The notes beneath the pieces were generated by a model, which saw only the letters and a program-made list of their open reading frames with translations, did no database searches and was not told where the DNA came from. This document shows positions 1-7,073 of a DNA stretch of 64,000 nt, piece after piece (position 1 is the stretch's first letter; every line of letters starts with the position of its first letter). A program made the translations under genes and the position numbers. Source of the DNA: JALZKA01 sp963701205 (lineage in GTDB: Bacteria > Actinomycetota > Thermoleophilia > Solirubrobacterales > 70-9). The stretch covers positions 1,798,001 to 1,862,000 of the forward strand of contig OY969575.1 in the NCBI GenBank assembly GCA_963701205.1. The letters run 5' to 3'.

Positions 1-157
1 GGGCCAGGCGCAGGCGATCCGCTCGGCGCTGACGGGAATCAAGACCACTTCGGACAAGGCGCGAACAGGTCTCGACACGATGGTCACCGCGCTGCAGGAA
101 AAGCTCGACCGGATCGACTCATTGGTCGCCGAGGCCGACGCGGCGCAAGTCGACTGA
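1..157 (+). CDS. C-terminal end of an unidentified protein (partial)
   Basis: The window opens inside a + strand reading frame that ends at the TGA at 155-157, leaving 51 residues. The visible part is hydrophilic and alternates Ala/Thr/Leu with Asp/Glu/Lys/Arg in a pattern that suggests a helix or coiled coil. No family motif can be seen in so short a piece. The 5' end and the start lie outside the window. It converges on the lipoprotein gene that begins to be read at 608 on the other strand. Confidence 0.5.
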   Translation, partial: GQAQAIRSALTGIKTTSDKARTGLDTMVTALQEKLDRIDSLVAEADAAQVD

Positions 158-176
158 GACAGGCGGGAACGCGGCG

Positions 177-608
177 CTAGGGCTGCAGCAGCGCGTCGCT
201 CGAGCTCTCGCGCTCGGGGCCCACGCTTACCTTGGCGGGCTTGATTCCGCTTTCAGCGCCCGCGGAACCCGTGTACTCGCCCTCGACCAGCCCCGTTTTG
301 ATCAATGCCGTGCCGCCCGGGGGAATCTCGCCCGATTGCGCGCTTGTGGGTCCTTCGATGACCAGACGGGTTGGGTCGTCGGTCTGGTTCGAGACGGTGA
401 TCACGACCACGCCGGCGCCCAACTCGGTTGGGGAGATGCTCACGGACCGGTCGTCAATGGCGGCGGTGAGCTCCACCGGGATCGGTGGTCGTGGATCGTT
501 CGCAAAGTCGTCGCTGCCGCAAGCCGCCAGCACGAATGCAGCCAGCATCACGGCAAGCGCAGCCGCACGCCGATTGCGCCGAACGAGCGAGGTCTCCCGA
601 GCCCTCAT
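177..608 (-). CDS. small secreted lipoprotein
   Basis: A 143-residue protein. An N-terminal basic stretch (RRNRR) is followed by a hydrophobic helix and a lipobox LAAC with Cys30, so it should be exported and lipid-anchored. The mature part is about 110 residues, beta-rich, with a cupredoxin-like or Ig-like look (runs such as GVVVITVSNQTDDPT followed by PPGGTALIKTGLVEGEY). A Pro-Gly turn followed by a GEY strand resembles cupredoxin-like secreted proteins, but no copper-ligand set is visible, so a metal role is not claimed. The start at 608 was chosen because it places the signal peptide at the N-terminus; the frame stays open further upstream without sensible protein. It lies 40 bp downstream of ygfZ on the same strand. 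Confidence 0.7.
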   Translation of the reverse strand: MRARETSLVRRNRRAAALAVMLAAFVLAACGSDDFANDPRPPIPVELTAAIDDRSVSISPTELGAGVVVITVSNQTDDPTRLVIEGPTSAQSGEIPPGGTALIKTGLVEGEYTGSAGAESGIKPAKVSVGPERESSSDALLQP

Positions 609-648
609 AGGCGGAAACCCTAGACGACCCATCCGTCGTCTGCAGCAA

Positions 649-1617
649 TCACTCGCTGAACGGGAGGTCGACGACGGTTCCACTTGCGGACGACCCGTCC
701 GAATCGGTGGGCCCGATGGTGACGAGATCTCCGGGCTCCGCCTCACGTCGCAAGATCGCCAGCGCGATCGGACCCAGGCCGGGGGAGAGGACCGCCGTGC
801 CAATCGCGCCGAGTTCGCGGTCTTCGTTTTGAACCACGTCCCCGGCGGCGACGGGCGCCGAGAGGGCCAACCCTCGCAGGTGGCGGTTGGGCTTGCCCTT
901 GTAGTGGAGGCGGGCAACGGTTTCCTGGCCGATATAGCAGCCCTTGGTAAAGCTCACTGCGCGTTCGTTGATCCCGGCTTCCTGCGGAATCGTGTCGTTG
1001 GTCATCTCGCGCCCAAAGCGTGGGATCCCCGACTCGACCCGTGCGATTTCCAGGGCTGCTTCGTCCACCGGCGCGACATCGCGCGCCGAAAGCACGGCGG
1101 CGAGGGCGTCGGCGGCCCCGATCGCAACGCGCAGATCCAAGCCCAGCCGCGTTCGAACGCTGACCGCGGCTACGCCGTCGAGCGTGACGTTGGCGTGAAC
1201 GTGTTCGCCCGCGAGTGGTGCCAGGCCGGTGCGCTCACCGAGGGCCGGCCCACCTAGCACGAACGTCGTCCACCCGGCGCTTTGATTCTCAATTGCGACG
1301 TCGCGGCCAACCGAGTACATCGTCAGGTGCCGTTCGACTGCCGCCGTTGCCTCGGGCTCAACGTCGATCCAGATTTCGTCGTCGGCGGGGCGTAGGACGC
1401 GCATGTCCGATTGCATCCGGCCCTTGCGGTCAAGGAGTGCCGAATAGGCGCCGGCGCCGACCGCGATTGCCTCGATGTCGTTGGTCAGCTGTCCCTGCAG
1501 GTACTCAGCTCCGTCGGCACCCGTGACCACGATCACTCCGCGGTTCAGACGCGTGAATGCCGCCTCCTCGCGCAGGGCGCGGTACTGGCCGTCGAGCTCA
1601 ACGATTGCGGCGTCCAT
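649..1617 (-). CDS. ygfZ: YgfZ/GcvT-like folate-binding protein
   Basis: A 322-residue protein of the YgfZ family, relatives of the aminomethyltransferase GcvT that bind tetrahydrofolate and support iron-sulfur enzyme maturation. The signature KGCYIGQE is at residues 225-232 and includes the functional Cys227. The N-terminal half shows the GcvT-like fold pattern (residues about 20-110, with YLQGQLTNDI near 39-48). Length is normal for the family. It is transcribed away from the multicopper oxidase, leaving a 60-bp divergent promoter region. The family assignment is firm; the link to Fe-S repair comes from studied relatives. Confidence 0.9.
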   Translation of the reverse strand: MDAAIVELDGQYRALREEAAFTRLNRGVIVVTGADGAEYLQGQLTNDIEAIAVGAGAYSALLDRKGRMQSDMRVLRPADDEIWIDVEPEATAAVERHLTMYSVGRDVAIENQSAGWTTFVLGGPALGERTGLAPLAGEHVHANVTLDGVAAVSVRTRLGLDLRVAIGAADALAAVLSARDVAPVDEAALEIARVESGIPRFGREMTNDTIPQEAGINERAVSFTKGCYIGQETVARLHYKGKPNRHLRGLALSAPVAAGDVVQNEDRELGAIGTAVLSPGLGPIALAILRREAEPGDLVTIGPTDSDGSSASGTVVDLPFSE

Positions 1618-1652
1618 CGCACCGATCTTAGGGCCGCTTTTCCGCGCTGAGG

Positions 1653-1668
1653 TTTTGATCTGTCAAAA
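1653..1668. promoter_or_regulatory. inverted-repeat operator ahead of the metal operon
   Basis: A perfect 6-bp inverted repeat TTTTGA-4-TCAAAA lies 9 bp before the ATG at 1678. A possible -10 element TAGAAT (1671-1676) follows at once, so a protein bound here would block transcription. An AT-rich palindrome in this GC-rich sequence, in front of an operon that encodes a DtxR/MntR-type repressor, is best read as that repressor's binding site. Assignment is inference; no binding data. Confidence 0.55.
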
Positions 1669-1677
1669 TCTAGAATT

Positions 1678-2778
1678 ATGGACGACGAAACCGCCGAGGA
1701 CGACGAGGTTCTACGAGTGAGCCGCCGCCGCCTGTTGGCGGCTGGACTCGTCGCCGGACCGGCGCTCGCCGGACTGCATGAGGCGGTTCCGCATGGGGGC
1801 ATTCACGCGGCACTCGGCGGCGAGCAGCACCCGCAGGCGATGGCCGCCGACGGGATGGCCGAAACCGCTGCACACAGCCACGGCGGCGGCTTGGCCGGCG
1901 CGACCTTCCGTCAGGGTGCCGTCGTTGATCACGTCGCCAATGGCTTCAACCCCACGGAGATCCTGCGCGACTTCGATTACGGAACGACGACCCGGCTGCC
2001 CGGCGGCCGCGTCCTTCGTGAGTGGACCCTGTTCGCCGCCGACAAGGAGATCGAGATCGCGCCCGGCGTCAACTTCCCGGCCTGGACCTACAACGGCCGG
2101 GTTCCGGCACCAACGCTGCGCTGTACCGAGGGCGACTTGTTGCGCGTCCGCTTCGTCAACGGCTCCGCCCATCCGCACACGGTCCACTTCCACGGCCTGC
2201 ATCCGGCGGCCATGGACGGGATCCCGGGTCAGGGCGCGGGCGTGATTGAGCCAGGCAAATCAACGCTGTACGAGTTCAACGCCGAGCCCTTCGGCCTGCA
2301 CCTCTACCACTGTCACGTATCACCGCTTGCCGAGCACATCGCCAGGGGGATGTACGGGACGTTCATCGTTGATCCGAAGGTCGGTCGCGAGGACGCCGAC
2401 GAGATGGTGATGGTGCAAAACGGCTGGAACACCACCTTTGACGCTGACGGCAACCAGTTCTACGCGGTGAACGGCATCCCCTTCCACTACGTCAACGAGC
2501 CGATCAAGGTCACTCGGGATGAGTTGGTTCGGATCTACCTGGTCAACGTCCTTGAGTACGACCCAATCAACTCGTTTCACATCCACGGCAACTTCTTCAA
2601 CTACTTCCCGACAGGCACTTCCCTGACACCGACCGAGTTCACGGACACCGTGATCCAGGGCCAGGCACAGCGGGGAATCTGCGAGATGCGCTTTCCGAAC
2701 CCGGGTCCGTTCATGTTCCATGCCCACAAGACGGAGTTCGCCGACCTCGGCTGGATGGGTTTCTTCGAGGCCGGCTGA
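1678..2778 (+). CDS. two-domain multicopper oxidase, Tat-type N-terminus
   Basis: A 366-residue secreted multicopper oxidase. A twin-arginine-like SRRRLLAAG segment (residues 15-23) precedes a hydrophobic helix. Domain 1 (about 105-235) carries HFH (170-172), HCH (211-213), His220 and Met225, giving a blue type 1 site with Cys212. Domain 2 (about 245-366) has HIH (301-303) and HAH (348-350) but no Cys ligand. Such two-domain enzymes form trimers with the trinuclear centre between subunits; type 1 copper only in domain 1 is the type C arrangement. The stop overlaps the next gene by 1 nt (TGATG). With a ZIP transporter and an MntR-like regulator alongside, oxidation of Mn(II) or Fe(II) is the likely role. 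There is no Shine-Dalgarno before ATG 1678; GTG 1717, 8 nt after GAGG, is an alternative start. Confidence 0.9.
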   Translation: MDDETAEDDEVLRVSRRRLLAAGLVAGPALAGLHEAVPHGGIHAALGGEQHPQAMAADGMAETAAHSHGGGLAGATFRQGAVVDHVANGFNPTEILRDFDYGTTTRLPGGRVLREWTLFAADKEIEIAPGVNFPAWTYNGRVPAPTLRCTEGDLLRVRFVNGSAHPHTVHFHGLHPAAMDGIPGQGAGVIEPGKSTLYEFNAEPFGLHLYHCHVSPLAEHIARGMYGTFIVDPKVGREDADEMVMVQNGWNTTFDADGNQFYAVNGIPFHYVNEPIKVTRDELVRIYLVNVLEYDPINSFHIHGNFFNYFPTGTSLTPTEFTDTVIQGQAQRGICEMRFPNPGPFMFHAHKTEFADLGWMGFFEAG

Positions 2779-3989
2779 TGGAGGAACGGGGTACCAACGG
2801 CGGAAGCGGTGAGGACGGGATCGTCGCCCGCCTTCCCTTGTGGGCGCTCGTCGCCGCGATTGCCGGGGTTATTGCCACGATCCTTGTGACGATCGCACTT
2901 GTCGGCGGTGACACCCTGCCCGACCGGCGTGGACCGCCCATCGAGGAACTCGCCGTCGAGCGGGCGAAGCTGACTCCCGGGCAGATCGAGCTGAACCTGC
3001 GCAATACGGGCGCCGATTCCGTTCAAGTTGGACAGGTCTTCGTCAACGACTCCTACGTCGATTTTGAAGGCGCCGAGGCGCCGATCGGGCGGCTGGGCGC
3101 GGAGCGCGTAACCCTGTCATTCCCTTGGCAGGAGGAGCAGCCCTACCTGATCGCGCTGGTGACCTCGACCGGCGCCGTCATCGAACATTCGATTCCGGCG
3201 GCGGTTGAGACCCCGAGCACGAATGCCGGCTTGTTTGGCTTGATGGCGCTCCTTGGCCTTTACGTTGGCGTGATCCCGGTGATGCTCGGCATGCTCTTGC
3301 TCCCGGCCATGCGGCGGTTCGACTCGCGCTGGATCCGGCTGGTGATGGCGGTGACCGTGGGCCTGCTTGCCTTCTTGGCCGTGGACGCCACGCTTGAGGG
3401 CCTTGACCTGGCCGCTCAGTCAGGCGGGGCCTTCGGCGGTGCCGAGCTCGTGTTGCTGGGCGCGGGGCTCGCGTTCCTCGCGCTGACCGGAGTCGATCGC
3501 TTCTTGCGGGCGCGCCGCGACCAGCTGGGCTTGACGGGAGGTTCGTCCTTGGCACTGATGATCGCGATCGGGATCGGGCTTCACAACATGGGGGAGGGGC
3601 TCGCCATCGGATCGGCGTATGCAATCGGCGAACTGGCCCTGGGCGCTGCCCTGGTCGTTGGGTTCGCGATTCACAACACGACCGAAGGCTTCGCGATCGT
3701 GGCGCCCTTGATCCGGGAGCATCGCCCTTCGGTTCGCAGGCTGTTCGGACTCGGATTGATCGCCGGGGCGCCCGCAATCCTCGGCGCGATCGTGGGAGCC
3801 TCGGTTACGAACGCGGAGCTGTCCGCGCTCATGCTCGGTTTAGGTGTAGGCGCAGTGGTCCAGGTGATCGTTCAGATCACGCCGTCGATGCGTGATGCCA
3901 ATGGACGGACGCTCGACACACTGACGGCCGGCGGGATCGCGGCGGGTGCCATTGCGTTCTACCTGACCGGGCTTCTGATCACGGTTTGA
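2778..3989 (+). CDS. ZIP-family metal transporter with extra N-terminal extracytoplasmic domain
   Basis: A 403-residue membrane protein. The ZIP metal-binding motifs HNMGEG (269-274) and HNTTEG (299-304) are both intact, so import of a divalent metal (Mn, Fe or Zn) is expected. Typical ZIP helices fill residues about 150-403. Unusually, residues 1-145 form an additional module: an N-terminal anchor helix (about 20-43), then roughly 100 residues of beta-rich soluble sequence that should face outward. Bacterial ZIPs are usually 230-310 residues, so this is a real extension. It sits between the multicopper oxidase (1-nt overlap) and the MntR-like gene (3-bp gap) in one operon, which suggests that the extra domain receives metal or partners the oxidase. 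Confidence 0.9.
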   Translation: MEERGTNGGSGEDGIVARLPLWALVAAIAGVIATILVTIALVGGDTLPDRRGPPIEELAVERAKLTPGQIELNLRNTGADSVQVGQVFVNDSYVDFEGAEAPIGRLGAERVTLSFPWQEEQPYLIALVTSTGAVIEHSIPAAVETPSTNAGLFGLMALLGLYVGVIPVMLGMLLLPAMRRFDSRWIRLVMAVTVGLLAFLAVDATLEGLDLAAQSGGAFGGAELVLLGAGLAFLALTGVDRFLRARRDQLGLTGGSSLALMIAIGIGLHNMGEGLAIGSAYAIGELALGAALVVGFAIHNTTEGFAIVAPLIREHRPSVRRLFGLGLIAGAPAILGAIVGASVTNAELSALMLGLGVGAVVQVIVQITPSMRDANGRTLDTLTAGGIAAGAIAFYLTGLLITV

Positions 3990-3992
3990 GTC

Positions 3993-4685
3993 ATGGCCCA
4001 TTCCGGTTTCAGACGCGGCCCCGATTCCCTCCAAAGCGAGGCGGTCGAGGACTACGCAAAGGCGCTCCACGCCCTCGCCAAGCGCGATTCGGGAGCGGTC
4101 ACGACATCCGCGTTGGCGGAGCGGCTTGGGGTATCGCCCGGGTCGGTGACGGCGATGTTGAAGCGGATGGTCGAGATGGGGCTCGTCCAGCACGAGCCGT
4201 ACAAAGGCGCGCTGCTGACAGCCGAGGGCGAGCGGGTTGCGTTGGAGGTGATTCGCCACCACCGGCTGCTAGAGGCGTACCTGAGCGACGTCCTTGGCAT
4301 GCCCTGGGATCGGGTCCACGACGAAGCCGAGGTGCTCGAGCACTACATCTCCGAGGAATTGGAGGAGCTCATCGCGACGGCGCTGGGCGATCCTGCACAT
4401 GACCCGCACGGAGATCCGATTCCCGACCGCGACCTCGCGCTCGGCGAATCCGAGGGCATGACCCTGGCCGACGCTTCCCGCGGGGTCGCCGGCACCCTTG
4501 CCCGCGTTTCGGATTCAGATCCGTCCATGCTTCGCTACCTCGACGAACGCGGGATCAAGCTTGGGGCACGTCTGACGGTGGGCGAGAGGGAGCCATTCGG
4601 CGGGTCGGTTGCGATCGAGGTTGACGGCAAGCAACACATGATCGGGACCGATCTTGCCCGGCGCATGGTGATCGCTGGCGGATAG
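3993..4685 (+). CDS. DtxR-family, MntR-like metal-dependent repressor
   Basis: A 230-residue regulator with a winged helix at about 16-80, a dimerisation/metal-binding helix region at 85-130 and a C-terminal SH3-like (FeoA-type) domain at about 155-228. The metal ligands follow manganese-type MntR rather than iron-type DtxR: Asp20 replaces the DtxR Met10, and Glu113 (E-x-x-E116-H117) replaces the DtxR Cys102. His89/His90, Glu94 and His109 complete the set. It is the last gene of the oxidase-ZIP operon and probably autoregulates through the inverted repeat at 1653-1668. Mn(II) specificity is inferred from ligand residues only. Confidence 0.88.
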   Translation: MAHSGFRRGPDSLQSEAVEDYAKALHALAKRDSGAVTTSALAERLGVSPGSVTAMLKRMVEMGLVQHEPYKGALLTAEGERVALEVIRHHRLLEAYLSDVLGMPWDRVHDEAEVLEHYISEELEELIATALGDPAHDPHGDPIPDRDLALGESEGMTLADASRGVAGTLARVSDSDPSMLRYLDERGIKLGARLTVGEREPFGGSVAIEVDGKQHMIGTDLARRMVIAGG

Positions 4686-4694
4686 GGTTGGCCC

Positions 4695-5057
4695 GTGGCG
4701 CTAGCGGACCAATTTCAGGAAATCATCGACTCGCTCCCCGATGACTGGACCGACCTGACCTTTGACGTGCGCTTGCCCGACGAGGAGCGATACATCGACG
4801 CGGCGGTGATCCTGACTCAGGTCAACGCCCAGCCCTACTCGCGGGCCGATTGGCATTGGCGGGTCAACGTGGCCCAGACGTTTGGTCATGCCGCGGCTGC
4901 GCCGACGGTCAAGGGCACGCTTGCGCTCCTCGATCAGGAGGGCGTTGACGCGGAACTCATCTTGCGTGACTTCCGCCAGGGCAGGGCTGAGATCAAGCAG
5001 ATGTGGGGACGACCCGAATCCGTGCGCCAGTACTTCCGCCGGAGCCGCCGGCTTTAG
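4695..5057 (+). CDS. conserved hypothetical protein, 120 aa
   Basis: A 120-residue soluble protein with a GTG start 9 bp after the MntR-like gene, possibly the tail of the same operon. It is acidic at the N-terminus and basic at the C-terminus, with Trp-rich central strands (DWHWRVNV near 56-63). I do not recognise the family and see no catalytic motif, signal peptide or membrane segment. It ends in a convergent overlap of 3 bp with the binding-protein gene on the other strand. Confidence 0.7.
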   Translation: MALADQFQEIIDSLPDDWTDLTFDVRLPDEERYIDAAVILTQVNAQPYSRADWHWRVNVAQTFGHAAAAPTVKGTLALLDQEGVDAELILRDFRQGRAEIKQMWGRPESVRQYFRRSRRL

Positions 5058-5977
5058 TCACGGCCCGGATGCGCGAACCGCCGCCAGTTGGCGATTCGGT
5101 GAGGCTCAACGTTGCCCGGCTTCACCCCGGCTGAAAAGGCGTGCGCCGCGCTCAGCGCCCGCATCTGGGCGATCTGCACGTCACTGTCAAGGCCTGGCAC
5201 GGCCTCCAGCAGGTCGCCAAGTGCGGCCCTTGGCCGGCTGTCGGCCAACTCATATCCGCGCCCGATTGCCGCCTGAAGCGCAGCCACCAGATCGGGTTCG
5301 GCGGCGACCAGCTCGGCGCTTGCAACGACCAGCAACTCAGGAAAGTTGCCCGTCGCTAGGTCGCTGACCCGAAACTCCAGGGTCGGAACCCCAAGTCTCT
5401 TGAGCGCGACGCCTTCCGCGTTCCAAAATGCCGTGGCCGCTGCAACCCGGCCCGCCGCGAGGGCAGCGATCGAATCGAACCCGATTGTGGTTCGCGCAAC
5501 GGCGCTCGGATCACCACCGTCGGAAGCGACTACGGCGTCGAGCACCAGGTCATCGGAGGGCAAGCCAGTGACCCCGACGGTCAGCCCCTCCAGATCTCGG
5601 GGCCGCCGGATAGCGGGCCCCGCGATCACGGCCGCAAGCGGTACCTGAACGAGCGCGGCAACCGGCGTCAGGTCGATGCCGCGACCGCGTGTCAGCCCAA
5701 GGTCGTTGATGTCGAGGACCGCGAATTCGGCGCGCCCGGCCGCCAGTAGTTTTGGCGCGTCGGTTGACTCGCCCGGCTCGCGCAACTGGAGACTGATGCC
5801 CTGCGCCGAAAAGAAGCCGCGCTCAAGCGCGGCGTAGATGCCCGAGTGGACGGCGTTGGGAGTGAAGTCGAGCACGAGGGTCGCCTCGCGTGAGGCGCCC
5901 GGTTCCGCGCCGTCCCCGCCACAGCCGCTACCGGCTATTGCGACGACGGCCGCCAGCAGCGCGACCTTCGATCCCAT
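5054..5977 (-). CDS. ABC transporter substrate-binding lipoprotein, NMT1/THI5-like
   Basis: A 307-residue periplasmic-type binding protein. A signal helix ends in a lipobox with Cys19 (GSGC). The mature start DFTPNAVHSGIYAALERGFF is typical of the NMT1/THI5 group, which binds thiamine precursors, nitrate/sulfonate-like anions or hydroxymethylpyrimidine. The two-lobe pattern runs to the C-terminus with normal length. No permease or ATPase gene lies next to it, so the rest of the transporter must be elsewhere. I saw no TPP riboswitch consensus upstream, so a thiamine link is unproven. Confidence 0.85.
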   Translation of the reverse strand: MGSKVALLAAVVAIAGSGCGGDGAEPGASREATLVLDFTPNAVHSGIYAALERGFFSAQGISLQLREPGESTDAPKLLAAGRAEFAVLDINDLGLTRGRGIDLTPVAALVQVPLAAVIAGPAIRRPRDLEGLTVGVTGLPSDDLVLDAVVASDGGDPSAVARTTIGFDSIAALAAGRVAAATAFWNAEGVALKRLGVPTLEFRVSDLATGNFPELLVVASAELVAAEPDLVAALQAAIGRGYELADSRPRAALGDLLEAVPGLDSDVQIAQMRALSAAHAFSAGVKPGNVEPHRIANWRRFAHPGRD

Positions 5978-6273
5978 CTAAGGCCGAAATCTAGCCGTCG
6001 GTTGATTTCCACATCGGCGGCTCCATTGGTGGTACGGTCGATTGGCTCCGCGGCAGCGAATTTGCGAGTTGGGGTTTGAGTCCGCGCTTGTGGTGGCAAT
6101 TGGTCCGGTCACGTTGGCGCGGCTTGCAGTTCGGTGTCGCGGCGGGCACCACTTCGGGGCTCCGCCGCAGGAACCCGGGACACTGCTGCCGCCCGGATAG
6201 ATAGACTGCCGCCGCCTGCGTGCGTTGAAGCGCGCGCCGGAGTTTCGCCATCACGACCAGGAGGTAATGACCA
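5978..6273. other. divergent intergenic region
   Basis: A 296-bp spacer between the divergent binding-protein and aquaporin genes. No open frame with coding character, no tRNA-like or riboswitch-like fold and no terminator was seen. A strong Shine-Dalgarno AGGAGGT is at about 6259-6265, 8 nt before the aquaporin GTG. Promoters for both genes should lie here. Confidence 0.5.
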
Positions 6274-7047
6274 GTGCAGGATCGAGGGTTGGCCGCATAC
6301 ATCGCGGAGTTGCTCGGGACGCTCTTTTTGACCTTCGTCGTCGGCACGGTGGTGACGCTGTTCGTGGCGAGCACAGCCGGTGCGCAGACCGGCTCTGACT
6401 TTGCCGTCGTCGGTCTCGTGCATGCCTTCGTCCTGTTCGGCCTGATCTTCGCCTTCGGCGCCGTGTCCGGGGGACATTTCAATCCCGCGGTCACGCTTGC
6501 CGCAACCCTGCAGAAGAAGCTCGATCCCGTTGACGCGGTCGTGTACGTCCTCGCCCAGCTTTCCGGCGGCGTCCTCGGCGCGCTTTTGTGCAAGGGCATT
6601 CTCCTCGACGAGGGACGCGCCCTCGGTTACGGCAACGCGGAGGTCTCCGGCTTGCTCGGCGGCAACTTCCAGGGCTTCATCGTCGAGGCCCTTGGTGCCT
6701 TCCTCCTGGTGCTCGTGATCCTCGCAGTGGCGATGAACCCGCGCGCCCGCCAGGAGTGGGCACCGCTCGCGATCGGCACCACCCTGGGCTTCGTAGTGAT
6801 GATCTTTGGCCCGCTCACCGGCGCCTCGGTCAACCCGGCCCGCTGGTTTGGCCCCGCCCTGATCGGCGACGGTCTCGACGGCGGGGACCTGCTCCCCTAC
6901 GTGCTTGGCCCACTGGCCGGAGCCCTGCTGGCGGTTGCCGTCTATCGCTACGTGATCGACGGACCACAGCACGCGACGGGCCCTGACCCGGCGAGCGCCA
7001 AGTCCAAGGCCGCGCCGACGCCTCCGCCTCCGCCTCCTCAGAAGTAA
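6274..7047 (+). CDS. aquaporin / MIP-family channel
   Basis: A 257-residue channel with six membrane helices and both half-helix motifs: NPA at 70-72 (GGHFNPAVT) and NPAR at 187-190. The selectivity-filter Arg190 is kept, but the position of the helix-5 His of water-specific AqpZ is Val175, so the pore should be wider, possibly passing glycerol or other small neutral solutes. The tail is a Lys/Ala/Pro-rich stretch ending in a Pro run. The GTG start is set by the AGGAGGT site 8 nt upstream; an ATG at 6267 is out of frame. It sits 26 bp ahead of fbiC. Confidence 0.92.
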   Translation: MQDRGLAAYIAELLGTLFLTFVVGTVVTLFVASTAGAQTGSDFAVVGLVHAFVLFGLIFAFGAVSGGHFNPAVTLAATLQKKLDPVDAVVYVLAQLSGGVLGALLCKGILLDEGRALGYGNAEVSGLLGGNFQGFIVEALGAFLLVLVILAVAMNPRARQEWAPLAIGTTLGFVVMIFGPLTGASVNPARWFGPALIGDGLDGGDLLPYVLGPLAGALLAVAVYRYVIDGPQHATGPDPASAKSKAAPTPPPPPPQK

Positions 7048-7073
7048 CGCCGGGCTTTCAATAGCCTGGGCCC

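Noticed and set aside
232..1257. Long + strand frame opposite ygfZ and the lipoprotein
   Set aside because: It is a mirror of two well-supported - strand genes and its protein has no domain character; long antisense frames are common in high-GC DNA.
5978..6273. TPP riboswitch ahead of the THI5-like binding protein
   Set aside because: No CTGAGA-type core or partner sequence was found on the - strand of the spacer.
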